From Comamonadaceae bacterium (GTDB lineage: Bacteria > Pseudomonadota > Gammaproteobacteria > Burkholderiales > Burkholderiaceae_C): 36,855 bases of DNA. Where the stretch lies: positions 1 through 36,855 of the forward strand of contig CANFLX010000027.1 in assembly GCA_947447985.1 (NCBI GenBank). The letters are read 5' to 3'. Made by a program: the position numbers and the translations under genes. Below the pieces are notes generated by a model. That model was not told where the DNA came from. It ran no database searches and was given only the letters and a program-made list of their open reading frames with translations. How positions within the stretch are numbered: the first letter of the stretch is position 1; every line of letters begins with the position of its first letter. This document shows, piece by piece, positions 17,978 to 27,474 of this stretch.

Positions 17978-18727
17978 TTAGAGGGACTGGATGTCGATCA
18001 TCATCTGCCGGGTGCGCAGAGTTTGGGTGCCGCAATGGTAGTGCAGCAAAGCACGCAACTGGGGCTTGAGCTCGGTACTGAGTTCCGCACAGGCGCGCAA
18101 GGTCGTGGTAAACGGCGCATCCGCGGCCAGTGCGCCTTGTAATTGCGTCCATTGCTCACCGCTCAGACTGGCCCGATCGTCACTGTGCGCCTGGCGCAAA
18201 CCGCCTTCCGGCACCAAGATGTAAGGCGCGCGGGGGTCCAGCGGCGTGAGGGTCATGGTCTGCAGGTCAAGCTGCGGCAGCAAGCCCACCTCGCGCAAAA
18301 GCAGCAATTCGTAGCTGCGCAAGGCGGCCTGCAGCACCTCCCCATGCTGGCTGGCGATCACTTCCACCACCCGGGCGTAGACGTCAAACAGCGCCGGATG
18401 CGGATCGTCCCGCGCCAGCAGCGTGAGTAGCAGCTCGTTGAGGTAATAGCCGGAGAGCAAGGCATCGCCGGTGGGCATCACATGGCCGCCCTGCCACTCT
18501 GCGCTTTTAAGGCTACGGATTTCGGCGTCGCCGCCAAAAGCCAGGTGCAGGCGCTGCATGGGCAGCAGGATGGGCCGGAAACTGGAACTCGGTCGTTTGG
18601 CGCCTTTGGCCACCAGCGCGATACGACCGTGGTGGCGGGTAAACACCTCGACGATCAGGCTGGACTCGCTCCAGTCGTAGCGATGCAGCACATACGCCGG
18701 CTCGTCTGCGATGCGCCGGGTGGCCAT
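17978..18727 (-). CDS. recO: DNA repair protein RecO
   Basis: Mediator that, with RecR, loads RecA on single-stranded DNA coated by SSB in the RecF repair pathway. The 249-residue protein has the N-terminal OB-fold ([33 protein letters not shown], residues 11-46) and a helical C-terminal domain with [21 protein letters not shown] near 93-113. The zinc-finger cysteines of some RecO proteins are not evident. Its ATG at 18727 directly abuts the era stop codon at 18728, consistent with co-translation from one operon. Confidence 0.93.
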   Translation of the reverse strand: MATRRIADEPAYVLHRYDWSESSLIVEVFTRHHGRIALVAKGAKRPSSSFRPILLPMQRLHLAFGGDAEIRSLKSAEWQGGHVMPTGDALLSGYYLNELLLTLLARDDPHPALFDVYARVVEVIASQHGEVLQAALRSYELLLLREVGLLPQLDLQTMTLTPLDPRAPYILVPEGGLRQAHSDDRASLSGEQWTQLQGALAADAPFTTTLRACAELSTELKPQLRALLHYHCGTQTLRTRQMMIDIQSL

Positions 18728-19780
18728 TTACTCGTAACCAAAGGACCGCACGCGGGCTTCGTCGTCGGCCCAACCGGAACGCACCTTGACCCACATTTCA
18801 ATAAAGACCTTGGCGTCCAGCAGTTTCTCGAGCTCCACGCGGGTTTCCATGCCGATGCGCTTGATGCGCTCCCCTTTGTCGCCGATCACCATGGCTTTGT
18901 GGCCGTCGCGCTCCACCACGATGGTGGCCGCGATGCGCAAGAGGCGCTTTTGCTTGCCCCGCCCGGGTTCTTCCTCAAATTTGTCGATCACGACGGTGGA
19001 GGTGTAGGGCAACTCGTCACCAGTCAAGCGAAACAATTTTTCACGCACCGTCTCGCTGGCCAGAAACTTTTCGCTGCGGTCCGTGAGCTCGTCCTCGGCG
19101 TACCACCAGGCTTGCTCGGGCAGGTATTTTTCGCAGATGCCCAGCATGCGCTCAATGTCTTTGGCGTTTTTGGCCGACATGGGCACGAATTCGGCGAAGG
19201 CGTGGCGCTGCTGCATTTCTTGCAGCCAGGGAGCGATGTCGGCGCGGCGGTTGACCTGATCGAGCTTGTTGGCGACCAAGAGCGTGGGCACGTTTTTGCT
19301 CAGCAAAGCCAGCACTTTGGCATCGGCCTGGTTGAACATGCCTGCTTCCACCACGAACAAAATCAGGTCCACGTCACCCACCGCACCCATGACGGTTTTG
19401 TTGAGCGAGCGATTGAGTGCGTTGTTATGCCGGGTTTGAAAACCGGGCGTGTCCACAAACACAAACTGGGTTGCACCCCGCGTGTGAATACCGGTGATGC
19501 GGTGGCGCGTGGTTTGGGCCTTGCGCGAGGTGATGCTGATTTTTTGCCCGACCAGGGCATTCATCAGCGTCGACTTGCCCACGTTGGGCTTGCCGACGAT
19601 GGCCACCAGACCGCAACGCTCACCGGCCTGCGCGGCCACACCCGTTGCCGCGCGCGGCGTGGTTTTCAGCAAGCCTTCGAGCATGCTGTCCAGGTCAGCA
19701 CCATCGTCGATACGGGGAACTACTGCGGTGGCAGGCAGAACGGAGGGCGGATTCTTCGGCGTTGTTTTTTTATTTGGCAT
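18728..19780 (-). CDS. era: GTPase Era
   Basis: Essential GTPase that binds the 3' end of 16S rRNA and assists 30S assembly. The 350-residue protein carries G1 [10 protein letters not shown]3 DTPGFQ and G4 NKLD, and a C-terminal KH RNA-binding domain ([20 protein letters not shown]). E. coli Era has 301 residues; the extra length here is a roughly 50-residue N-terminal extension rich in Pro, Thr and Ala before the G domain. The ATG at 19780 lies 11 bases inside the end of rnc. Frames reaching further upstream overlap rnc and are rejected. Confidence 0.96.
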   Translation of the reverse strand: MPNKKTTPKNPPSVLPATAVVPRIDDGADLDSMLEGLLKTTPRAATGVAAQAGERCGLVAIVGKPNVGKSTLMNALVGQKISITSRKAQTTRHRITGIHTRGATQFVFVDTPGFQTRHNNALNRSLNKTVMGAVGDVDLILFVVEAGMFNQADAKVLALLSKNVPTLLVANKLDQVNRRADIAPWLQEMQQRHAFAEFVPMSAKNAKDIERMLGICEKYLPEQAWWYAEDELTDRSEKFLASETVREKLFRLTGDELPYTSTVVIDKFEEEPGRGKQKRLLRIAATIVVERDGHKAMVIGDKGERIKRIGMETRVELEKLLDAKVFIEMWVKVRSGWADDEARVRSFGYE

Positions 19781-20450
19781 GGTCAACCTTGGTGTGAATG
19801 GTTTGCAGCATGGCCGCAGCGGCAGCTTGTTCTGCGGCGCGGCGCGAACCGCCCATGCCGCGCTCGGACAAACGCAGCTCCGCGATGTCGCAGGCCACGT
19901 CAAAACTTTGCTGGTGTGCCGCGCCCATCACAGCAACGACCCGGTATTCCGGCAGTTTGTATTTGCGCCCTTGCAGCCACTCTTGCAGTTCGGTCTTGGC
20001 GTCTTTGCCGATGGCGTCCATCTGCGGATTGACGTCCACCGCTTCAAACAAGCGCTGCACGAGTGCCTGCGCCGTGGCATAACCCGCGTCCAGGTAGACG
20101 GCGCCGATGATGGCCTCTAAAGCATCGGCCAGTATTGAAGGGCGCTTGGGGCCACCCGAGCGCATTTCACCCTCGCCCAATTTCAGCAAGCGGGGCAGGC
20201 CCAATTCGACCGCCAGTTTGTGCAGCGTGTCCTGGCGCACCAGGTTGGCACGCACGCGCGACAAATCGCCTTCGGGCAATGCGCTCAATCGCAGGTAAAG
20301 CAGGTCGGACACGGCCAGATTCAGCACCGAGTCGCCGAGAAACTCCAGCCGCTCGTAGTGGTCCACCGAGAAGCTGCGGTGCGTCAACGCCCGCGTCAGC
20401 AATGCGGGGTCTTTGAATTCGTGCTGCAGCTTGAGCTGCAACTGTTGCAT
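19770..20450 (-). CDS. rnc: Ribonuclease III
   Basis: Double-strand-specific endoribonuclease that processes rRNA precursors and structured mRNAs. The 226-residue protein has the catalytic domain with the signature [17 protein letters not shown] and the second acidic cluster [17 protein letters not shown], then a C-terminal double-stranded RNA-binding domain from about residue 150 ([20 protein letters not shown] to [13 protein letters not shown]). The ATG at 20450 is chosen; a TTG four codons earlier is also possible and no strong ribosome-binding site separates them. The order lepB-rnc-era is one of the best-conserved operons in bacteria. Confidence 0.96.
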   Translation of the reverse strand: MQQLQLKLQHEFKDPALLTRALTHRSFSVDHYERLEFLGDSVLNLAVSDLLYLRLSALPEGDLSRVRANLVRQDTLHKLAVELGLPRLLKLGEGEMRSGGPKRPSILADALEAIIGAVYLDAGYATAQALVQRLFEAVDVNPQMDAIGKDAKTELQEWLQGRKYKLPEYRVVAVMGAAHQQSFDVACDIAELRLSERGMGGSRRAAEQAAAAAMLQTIHTKVDHAK

Positions 20451-20468
20451 GTCGTGGTTCAAACCAAT

Positions 20469-21437
20469 TTAGTGGAAGGACCCTATGCGCTTGAGGCTGC
20501 CAAAGTTCATCCACACAAAAAATGCTTTGCCCACAATGTTTTTCTCAGGCACAAAACCCCAATACCGCGAATCCAGAGAGTTGTCTCGGTTGTCACCCAT
20601 CATGAAGTAGCTGCCTTCGGGCACCTTGCAGGTCACGCCTTCAACGGTGTAGTTGCAGGCCTCCGATCCCGGAAAACGGTCAATACCGGGCACAAATGCG
20701 GGTCTATCGTCATCATTGAGCAATCGGTGGGGCTGGTCACCCAGCTTTTCCTCGTACTGCTTGAAGTAACGCATCGCATCTTCGTCAAAAAACTCGGGCA
20801 CGGCATGGGTTTCAATCACCTGCCCGTTGATGGTCAAGCGCTTGTTCAAATACGCCACCGTATCGCCCGGCAACCCCACGACACGCTTGATGTAGTCCAG
20901 GCTGGGTTTGGGCGGGTAGCGAAACACCATCACGTCGCCGCGCTGGGGCTTATTGCCTTCCGTGATTTTTGCATTCACGACCGGCAGGCGCAGTCCGTAA
21001 TGGAACTTGTTGACCAAAATGAGGTCACCCACCAGCAAGGTTGGAATCATGGAGCCCGATGGAATTTTGAAGGGCTCGACGATAAAAGAGCGCAAGAAAA
21101 ACACGGAGATGATCACCGGGAAAAGTCCTGCGGTCCAATCCAACCACCACGGCTGCGCCAGGATCTTTTGGCGCGCGACATCTTCAAAGCTTAGGTCTAC
21201 CTTTTCCAATCCCTGACGGGACAGTTCCTCTCGACGTTTTTGCACCTCTAGCGCAGCACGCTCCGCGGCAGCCACGCGAGCAGGCAAAAAGTAGTACCGC
21301 TCGGCCAGCCAGTACAGGCCGGTCACCACGCTGGCGACAAACAAGAGCAAAGCAAAATTGCCGTCAAGGTAGCCGGTGTACCAGGCGCCCGCATAAGCCA
21401 CAAAGGCGGCCAAGACCAAAGAGGTAAGCGCTTGCAT
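20469..21437 (-). CDS. lepB: Signal peptidase I
   Basis: Inner-membrane serine protease that cleaves signal peptides from secreted proteins. The 322 residues match E. coli LepB (324). Hydrophobic segments lie at about 5-22 and 28-46, with a third near 103-120 just before the catalytic domain. KIPSGSMIPTL holds the nucleophile Ser129 and DYIKRVVGLPGD the general base Lys184; MGDNRDNSLDSRYWGFVP is the conserved C-terminal block. The ATG at 21437 overlaps the lepA stop codon by one base (TGATG), indicating translational coupling. Confidence 0.97.
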   Translation of the reverse strand: MQALTSLVLAAFVAYAGAWYTGYLDGNFALLLFVASVVTGLYWLAERYYFLPARVAAAERAALEVQKRREELSRQGLEKVDLSFEDVARQKILAQPWWLDWTAGLFPVIISVFFLRSFIVEPFKIPSGSMIPTLLVGDLILVNKFHYGLRLPVVNAKITEGNKPQRGDVMVFRYPPKPSLDYIKRVVGLPGDTVAYLNKRLTINGQVIETHAVPEFFDEDAMRYFKQYEEKLGDQPHRLLNDDDRPAFVPGIDRFPGSEACNYTVEGVTCKVPEGSYFMMGDNRDNSLDSRYWGFVPEKNIVGKAFFVWMNFGSLKRIGSFH

Positions 21438-23248
21438 CAATCTTCCACCTGCAAAATCGCCAAAAATGCCTCTTGCGGCACTTCAACGGAGCCAATTTGT
21501 TTCATGCGTTTTTTACCTGCTTTTTGCTTCTCAAGGAGCTTCTTCTTGCGCGAAATATCACCGCCGTAGCACTTGGCCAGCACGTTCTTTCGCAAGGCCT
21601 TGATTGTCTCACGCGCAATGATGTTGGCGCCGATCGCCGCCTGAATGGCCACGTCGTACATCTGCCGCGAAATGATCTCGCGCATCTTGGCTACCACCGC
21701 CCGACCGCGGTATTGCGATTGCGATCGGTGCAACATGATGGACAGCGCGTCCACCTTCTCCGAATTCAGCAAGATATCGACCTTGACAACGTCGGCTGCC
21801 CGGTACTCTTTGAACTCGTAGTCCATCGAGGCATAGCCCCGACTCACGCTTTTGAGCTTGTCGAAGAAGTCCAGCACAATTTCAGCCAGCGGCATTTCAT
21901 AGGTCAGCACCACCTGGCGACCCTTGTAGGCCATGTTCATTTGAATGCCGCGCTTCTGATTCGCCAGCGTCATCACCACACCCACATACTCCTGCGGCAT
22001 GTACAGGTGCATGGTCACAATCGGCTCGCGGATTTCGGCGGTCTTGCCGATCTCGGGCATCTTGGATGGGTTTTCCACCATCACCACCGTGCCGTCGTTT
22101 TTCATGACCTCGTAGATCACGCTGGGCGCTGTGGTGATCAGATCCTGGTCAAACTCGCGCTCCAAGCGCTCTTGCACAATTTCCATGTGCAGCAGGCCCA
22201 AAAATCCGCACCGGAACCCGAAGCCCAGCGCCTGCGAGACTTCGGGCTCATAGTGCAGCGATGCATCATTGAGCTTGAGCTTTTCCAAGGCGTCGCGCAG
22301 GGAGTCGTACTCGCTGGCTTCGGTGGGATACAGACCGGCAAACACCTGAGGTTGAATTTCTTTGAAGCCAGGCAACGCTTCGGTGGCGGTGGCGGCCGCA
22401 CCCGCGGTACCGGGCTTGATCAAGGTGACGGTGTCGCCCACTTTGGCAGCCTGCAGCTCTTTGATCCCCGCAATGATGTAGCCCACCTCACCCGCCTGCA
22501 AAAATGGGCGCGGCTCGTTGGCGGGCGTAAACACGCCCAGGTTATCGGCGTTGTAGGTAGCGCCAGAGGCCATCATCTTGATGCGCTCTCCTTTGGCCAA
22601 ACGCCCGTCCACCACACGCACCAGCATCACAACGCCCACGTAGGCATCGAACCAGCTGTCAATGATCATGGCGCGCAAGGGGCCATCAGGATTGCCTTTG
22701 GGTGCGGGCACCTTGGCGACAATCGCTTCCAAAATTTCGTCAATGCCCACGCCCGTCTTGGCGGAGCAAGGAATCGCGTCGGTGGCGTCGATGCCGATGA
22801 CGTCTTCAATCTCGCTGCGCGCGTTGTCCAGGTCGGCGTTGGGCAAATCGATTTTGTTCAAAACCGGCAGTACCTCCACACCCAGATCCAGCGCGGTGTA
22901 GCAATTCGCCACGGTTTGCGCCTCGACGCCCTGGCTGGCATCCACCACCAGCAACGCGCCTTCGCAGGCCGACAGAGAACGACTGACCTCGTACGAGAAG
23001 TCCACGTGCCCCGGGGTATCAATCAGGTTCAGGTTGTAGGTCTGACCGTCCAGCGCCTTGTAGTGCAGAGCGGCCGTCTGCGCTTTGATCGTGATGCCGC
23101 GCTCTTTCTCGATGTCCATGGAGTCCAGTACCTGGGCCTCCATGTCCCGCGCCTCGAGGCCGCCGCAGCGCTGGATCAGCCGGTCTGCGAGCGTGGATTT
23201 GCCGTGGTCAATGTGCGCAATGATGGAAAAATTTCTGATGTGTTGCAT
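21437..23248 (-). CDS. lepA: Elongation factor 4 (LepA), back-translocating GTPase
   Basis: Ribosomal GTPase related to EF-G that acts on stalled or misplaced translocation complexes and in 30S biogenesis. The 603 residues are the usual length. G1 [15 protein letters not shown]3 [16 protein letters not shown] and G4 NKIDLPNAD lie in the first 140 residues; the C-terminal LepA-specific domain ends [20 protein letters not shown]. The ATG at 23248 gives the standard [14 protein letters not shown] start. No clear ribosome-binding site is seen. An intrinsic terminator lies only 42 bases upstream of the ATG. Confidence 0.97.
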   Translation of the reverse strand: MQHIRNFSIIAHIDHGKSTLADRLIQRCGGLEARDMEAQVLDSMDIEKERGITIKAQTAALHYKALDGQTYNLNLIDTPGHVDFSYEVSRSLSACEGALLVVDASQGVEAQTVANCYTALDLGVEVLPVLNKIDLPNADLDNARSEIEDVIGIDATDAIPCSAKTGVGIDEILEAIVAKVPAPKGNPDGPLRAMIIDSWFDAYVGVVMLVRVVDGRLAKGERIKMMASGATYNADNLGVFTPANEPRPFLQAGEVGYIIAGIKELQAAKVGDTVTLIKPGTAGAAATATEALPGFKEIQPQVFAGLYPTEASEYDSLRDALEKLKLNDASLHYEPEVSQALGFGFRCGFLGLLHMEIVQERLEREFDQDLITTAPSVIYEVMKNDGTVVMVENPSKMPEIGKTAEIREPIVTMHLYMPQEYVGVVMTLANQKRGIQMNMAYKGRQVVLTYEMPLAEIVLDFFDKLKSVSRGYASMDYEFKEYRAADVVKVDILLNSEKVDALSIMLHRSQSQYRGRAVVAKMREIISRQMYDVAIQAAIGANIIARETIKALRKNVLAKCYGGDISRKKKLLEKQKAGKKRMKQIGSVEVPQEAFLAILQVED

Positions 23249-23290
23249 CAAGCGAAAGCTTCAAAGAAAAAATGGAAAAAGGAACGGGCA

Positions 23291-23323
23291 AAAAAAAGGG
23301 CGCGTTGTTCAATGAACGCGCCC
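23291..23323 (-). terminator. Strong intrinsic terminator upstream of lepA
   Basis: On the minus strand, GGGCGCGTT (23323-23315) and AACGCGCCC (23306-23298) pair perfectly around an 8-base loop and are followed by seven T residues (23297-23291). It is 355 bp past the mucD stop codon and 42 bp before the lepA ATG, so it either ends an unknown RNA or acts as an attenuator in the lepA leader. Confidence 0.9.
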
Positions 23324-23633
23324 CGAACCAACCTCATTGGCAACTGCGAAAGCTGGAAGTTCATTGTAGGCAAAAAGCGGTTTAAGCGAGGGTTGGGTAT
23401 CAAGCTGCCCGCTCCGCTGATCGGTTCAAAAAAGAACTTATTCACAAACAATCCACATCAAACCCACAGCCTAAAGCCGTATCGAAAGGTGATTTGGCAC
23501 AGGGGAGCACTCCCATCCCGTATCGTGAGACGGAATTCGGCGCTTATTACCAATCAACGCGATATTCACCCCGCATTCTAACGAAAACATGGAAAGAAAT
23601 GAGGGCGCCCCTCCACGATTGCGCCCTGAATAA

Positions 23634-23650
23634 CCCCGCATTCAGCGGGG
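23634..23650 (-). terminator. Weak terminator after mucD
   Basis: CCCCGC and GCGGGG form a 6-bp GC stem around ATTCA, 29 bp after the mucD stop codon. In the minus direction it is followed by TTATT, a poor T-run, so termination would be partial. Confidence 0.55.
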
Positions 23651-23678
23651 CTTTGGGCTGAATCGTGTTCAGTGCACC

Positions 23679-25148
23679 TTAGTTTGCGGGACGGATGACG
23701 GCAAACTGGGTCCACTCGCCACGTCGGAAGAGCACGTTGAGTGATTTCTTCTTGTCGTGTTTGGCCAACGCCGCCTCCAGTTCGCGTGGTGAGGTCACCT
23801 CGGTATTGCCCACCGCAATGATCACATCACCTTCACGCAAACCTGCCCGCGCCGAGCCCTCGGAGGCTGCTTCAATGCGCACGCCTGACTTGATTTTGAG
23901 TTCTTTTTTCTGCGCCTCGGTCAATTCGCTCACCACCAAACCATAGACCTGGCCGGTCACGCCTTTGGATTTCGTCTCAGGCGTCTCTCCCGCCTTGGCG
24001 GGCGCCGCATCGGGTTCTATCTCGGCAACGGTCACGGCCAGGTCTTTGGTGGTACCGCGGCGAAACACGGTGACCGTCGATTTCGTACCCGGCTTGATGC
24101 CCCCCACAACGCGGGGCAAGTCACTGGATTTTTCGATGGGCTTGCCGTCGAATTTCACAATGATGTCGCCTGCTTCAACGCCCGCTTTGTCCGCTGGCGC
24201 ACCCGCCTCGACGCCCGTGACCAAAGCGCCCTGTGCTTTGGGCAAGCCCAGTGATTCGGCGACTTCTTTGCTGACCGACCCAATCTGAACGCCAATACGC
24301 CCCCGGCTCACGCGGCCTTGCGTGCGCAATTGCTCGACCACCCGCACTGCCTCGTCCATGGGGATCGCAAACGAAATGCCCATGAACCCACCCGAGCGGG
24401 AATAGATTTGGCTGTTGATACCCACCACCTCGCCGCGCATATTGATGAGCGGACCGCCGGAATTACCCGGGTTGATGGCAACGTCGGTCTGAATAAAGGG
24501 CAAAAAGTCACCCGTGTCACGCTGCTTGGCACTCACGATGCCCGCGGTTACGGTGTTTTCCAGGCCAAAGGGCGAGCCGATCGCCATGACCCATTCGCCC
24601 ACGCGCAAGCGCCCCACATCGCCCACCTTGATGGCAGGCAAACCGGTCGCTTCAATCTTCACCAAGGCCACATCGCTGCGCTTATCGGCGCCCAAAATTT
24701 TGGCTTTGAACTCGCGCTTGTCGGTCAATGTGACCAAAACTTCGTCCGCACCGTCCACGACATGGGCGTTGGTCATGATCAGGCCGTCCGAAGAAAAGAT
24801 GAATCCCGATCCCACTCCTTTGGGCTGCTCTTCCTCGGACCCCTGGCGGTTGGGCCGCGGCGCTTGGCGCGGAATGTTCGGCATGGGCAGGCCAAAGCGG
24901 CGGAAAAACTCCAACATTTCATCATCCGGCGAGGCGCCACCCGCACCACGGGGCGCCACTTTCTCGAGAGTGCGGATATTCACCACCGATGGACCGACCT
25001 GGTCCACCAGGTCCGTGAAATCCGGCAGAGCACGCGCTTGTGCCCATGCGCTGTGTGCCGGGATGAACACCGCTGCGGCGGTGGCACTGGCCAGCACCAA
25101 CGACATGGCGACGTGGCGCAGCGACGGAAACTTCAAGGAAGACAGCAT
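23679..25148 (-). CDS. mucD: Periplasmic serine protease, Do/DegP (MucD) type
   Basis: HtrA-family protease/chaperone that degrades misfolded proteins in the periplasm. The 489 residues begin with a Sec signal peptide (cleavage after AWA, near residue 36). The catalytic triad is His129 (TNAHVVD), Asp159 (RSDVALVKI) and Ser230 (NPGNSGGPL). Two PDZ domains follow, at about 280-375 and 400-485. The ATG at 25148 has GAGGTG six bases before it and is preferred over an upstream GTG. In related bacteria it follows rpoE-rseA-rseB, whose sigma factor usually drives it; those genes are missing here, so its regulation may differ. Confidence 0.95.
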   Translation of the reverse strand: MLSSLKFPSLRHVAMSLVLASATAAAVFIPAHSAWAQARALPDFTDLVDQVGPSVVNIRTLEKVAPRGAGGASPDDEMLEFFRRFGLPMPNIPRQAPRPNRQGSEEEQPKGVGSGFIFSSDGLIMTNAHVVDGADEVLVTLTDKREFKAKILGADKRSDVALVKIEATGLPAIKVGDVGRLRVGEWVMAIGSPFGLENTVTAGIVSAKQRDTGDFLPFIQTDVAINPGNSGGPLINMRGEVVGINSQIYSRSGGFMGISFAIPMDEAVRVVEQLRTQGRVSRGRIGVQIGSVSKEVAESLGLPKAQGALVTGVEAGAPADKAGVEAGDIIVKFDGKPIEKSSDLPRVVGGIKPGTKSTVTVFRRGTTKDLAVTVAEIEPDAAPAKAGETPETKSKGVTGQVYGLVVSELTEAQKKELKIKSGVRIEAASEGSARAGLREGDVIIAVGNTEVTSPRELEAALAKHDKKKSLNVLFRRGEWTQFAVIRPAN

Positions 25149-25217
25149 AAAAATCACCTCTCGATCGAATTTTGCAAACCATGGTCCGCTGAAATGCAGC
25201 TTGCCGGATAAACCCTC

Positions 25218-25712
25218 TTATATATGGGGTGGCCGGGGTGGACTTAAAGAGTGGGCCGCAGAAAAATCAGTGCCATCGTCACCCTCGGCGGTCAATGGAT
25301 TGCTGGCACCCACCAGAGCGCGCCGCAACGCCTTCCAGGAAGCAGCACCCTGGGCACCGCGTTCGACCCACAAGCACCGACTTTCGCGCCCCTGCGTTTG
25401 CAGCTCCAGCAAAACCACAGATTGAAGGTCAATGCGCCAGCGAATGCTGCAGCATCGTTTGTCCTGCGCTTGTTGCCAGACCCATTCCCGGCCGGTCCAA
25501 GCCAGAAGTCCTACGGGACTGTTCCACCAACGCCACACCGCGTGGACCCAGACCAGCGCGCAGGCCAGCGCCAATCCTGCCAAGGACGGGCGCGCGAACG
25601 ATGTAAAACCGGTCCCCAGAAATGCGGCATAAACCGCCGCCCACACCAGCAGGAAACAGAAATGCGACCTGCTACGACCGACACGGACTTGGGCAGCGGG
25701 AGGCAGGTGCAT
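25218..25712 (-). CDS. YgfX-like small membrane protein, putative
   Basis: A 164-residue protein without a certain match. The N-terminal half has two hydrophobic helices (about residues 19-35 and 42-58) followed by a Trp-rich segment (VWRWWNSPVGLLAWTGREW). The C-terminal half is soluble: beta-type sequence with RWRIDLQSVVLLELQ and CLWVERGAQGAASWKALRRALV. Two helices followed by a small domain ending in an Arg-rich helix is the plan of YgfX/CptA-type proteins, some of which are reported toxins affecting cytoskeletal proteins. It lies 44 bp after fabF and 69 bp before mucD, where rpoE is normally found. Function is open. Confidence 0.65.
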   Translation of the reverse strand: MHLPPAAQVRVGRSRSHFCFLLVWAAVYAAFLGTGFTSFARPSLAGLALACALVWVHAVWRWWNSPVGLLAWTGREWVWQQAQDKRCCSIRWRIDLQSVVLLELQTQGRESRCLWVERGAQGAASWKALRRALVGASNPLTAEGDDGTDFSAAHSLSPPRPPHI

Positions 25713-25756
25713 GGAAACTGCCTGATTCAGCGAAAGGTGCGCGTCTCGCGCGGTGC

Positions 25757-27001
25757 TTAGGCCCGTTTGAAAACCAGGGCGCCGTTGGTTCCGCCGAATC
25801 CGAAGTTGTTCTTCAGGGCGTATTCGATCGTCAGGTCACGCGCAACATTGGCACAGTAGTCCAAATCGCAGTCGGGGTCCTGGTTGAAGATGTTGATGGT
25901 CGGCGGGCTCTTTTGGTGGTGGAGGGCCAGCACCGTAAACACCGACTCGATGCCACCTGCGCCACCGAGCAAGTGTCCGGTCATGGACTTGGTCGAGTTG
26001 ACCACCACATTTTTGGCGTGATCGCCCAATGCGGCCTTGATGGCGTTGCTCTCGTTGGTATCGCCCAGGGGTGTCGAAGTGCCGTGTGCGTTCAGGTAAT
26101 TGATCTGGTCGGCGTTGATGCCGGCATTGCGCATGGCCGAGACCATTGCGCGGCGCGGGCCATCCAGGTTGGGGGCTGTCATATGACCGGCATCAGCGCT
26201 CATGCCAAAACCGGCGAGTTCGGCATAAATGCGGGCACCGCGCGCTTTGGCGTGCTCATACTCTTCCAGCACCATGACGCCGCCGCCTTCGCCCAAAACG
26301 AAACCATCACGGTCTTTGTCCCAGGGGCGCGAAGCGGTTGCCGGATCGTCGTTGCGGGTGCTCAAAGCGCGCATCGCAGCAAAGCCGCCAACACCCAGCG
26401 GGGAAACCGTGGCTTCCGATCCACCGGCCACTACCACGTCGGCGTCGCCGTACTCAATGAGGCGCCCCGCCTGGCCGATGCAATGCAATCCGGTCGTGCA
26501 AGCGGTGGCAATCGCCAGGTTCGGGCCCTTGAACCCGTAGCGAATGGACACGTGTCCTGCCACCATGTTGATGATGGACGCTGGGACGAAAAATGGAGAA
26601 ATCCGGCGCGGGCCGCGCGCGGCATATTCGGTGTGCGTGTTCTCGATCATTGGCAGCCCACCAATGCCGGAGCCGATGATGCAGGCAATGCGGGTGGCCT
26701 CTTCCTCGCCCAGCGCATCCCCAGTGGGCAAGCCCGAGTCTTCCACGGCCTGGATGGCGGCCGCCACTCCAAAGTGAATGAATCGGTCCATAGACCGCGC
26801 TTCCTTGGCGCTGATGTAGCGCTCAAGATCAAAATCGCGCACTTCACCCGCAATCTTGCAGGCAAAGGCCGACGTGTCAAAAGCCGTGATCAGACCAATA
26901 CCAGACTGGCCTGCAATCAGGTTGTTCCACGCCTGGTCAACCGTATTGCCGACCGGACTGACACAACCCAAACCTGTAACGACGACGCGACGACGGGACA
27001 T
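25757..27001 (-). CDS. fabF: 3-oxoacyl-[acyl-carrier-protein] synthase II
   Basis: Elongating condensing enzyme of fatty-acid synthesis; condenses acyl-ACP with malonyl-ACP. The 414 residues have the thiolase fold with the catalytic triad Cys168 (ATACTTGLH), a histidine near 308 ([11 protein letters not shown]) and a histidine near 345 ([12 protein letters not shown]). The C-terminal [14 protein letters not shown] is diagnostic. The ATG at 27001 has AGGTGA just before it; the in-frame TTG upstream is rejected. It lies 126 bp after acpP. That gap contains GC-rich inverted repeats but no T-run, so acpP and fabF are probably co-transcribed. Confidence 0.97.
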   Translation of the reverse strand: MSRRRVVVTGLGCVSPVGNTVDQAWNNLIAGQSGIGLITAFDTSAFACKIAGEVRDFDLERYISAKEARSMDRFIHFGVAAAIQAVEDSGLPTGDALGEEEATRIACIIGSGIGGLPMIENTHTEYAARGPRRISPFFVPASIINMVAGHVSIRYGFKGPNLAIATACTTGLHCIGQAGRLIEYGDADVVVAGGSEATVSPLGVGGFAAMRALSTRNDDPATASRPWDKDRDGFVLGEGGGVMVLEEYEHAKARGARIYAELAGFGMSADAGHMTAPNLDGPRRAMVSAMRNAGINADQINYLNAHGTSTPLGDTNESNAIKAALGDHAKNVVVNSTKSMTGHLLGGAGGIESVFTVLALHHQKSPPTINIFNQDPDCDLDYCANVARDLTIEYALKNNFGFGGTNGALVFKRA

Positions 27002-27127
27002 ATTCACCTGTATGGAACTTTGCTGCAACGAAACGCTGCATCGCTGCAGCTTTTACTCAAGCCCCGGCGGGCGGCTTTGCATCCGGCAACCAGGGCCCCG
27101 TTCGACCGCCCATCTGGCGGCCAGGCC

Positions 27128-27403
<276 letters not shown>

Positions 27404-27409
27404 TTACCA

Positions 27410-27432
27410 GCGCAAAATGTAAAAAATTGCGC
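27410..27432 (-). other. Stem-loop between fabG and acpP
   Basis: GCGCAA and TTGCGC flank an 11-base A/T-rich loop, 42 bp upstream of the acpP ATG. The T-run lies in the loop on the minus strand, so it is not a terminator. It could set the 5' end or stability of a short acpP mRNA. Confidence 0.4.
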
Positions 27433-27474
27433 CAGCGGTCGAACGGACACATCGACCGAAGCTAAATGTGTACT

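Larger units (their letters stand above)
23249..23678 (-). other. 430-bp gene-free region between mucD and lepA
   Basis: No convincing coding frame was found on either strand. The stretch holds a weak hairpin after mucD (23634-23650), an inverted repeat AGGGCGC/GCGCCCT near 23602-23626, small dyads such as GGGAG-CA-CTCCC (23503-23514), the octamer CCGTATCG twice about 41 bp apart, and a strong minus-strand terminator (23291-23323). GCGAAAGCT occurs in the same orientation on both sides of that terminator. A TACAAT box on the minus strand (23368-23363) could be the -10 element of a short terminated leader, but it has no good -35. Confidence 0.6.

Noticed and set aside
18482..20032. A 516-residue open frame on the plus strand opposite recO, era and rnc
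   Set aside because: It spans three well-defined minus-strand genes and shows no protein motif.
23248..23451. A 67-residue frame on the minus strand between mucD and lepA
   Set aside because: It runs through the intrinsic terminator and ends at the lepA start; the Phe-rich end comes from translating the T-run. No ribosome-binding site.
21473..23581. A 702-residue open frame on the plus strand opposite lepA
   Set aside because: Low-complexity His/Gln-rich product, no domain, no ribosome-binding site; lepA is unmistakable on the other strand.
26995..27127. Terminator between acpP and fabF
   Set aside because: There are GC-rich inverted repeats (CCGCC/GGCGG), but no T-run follows in the minus direction, so I do not call a terminator.
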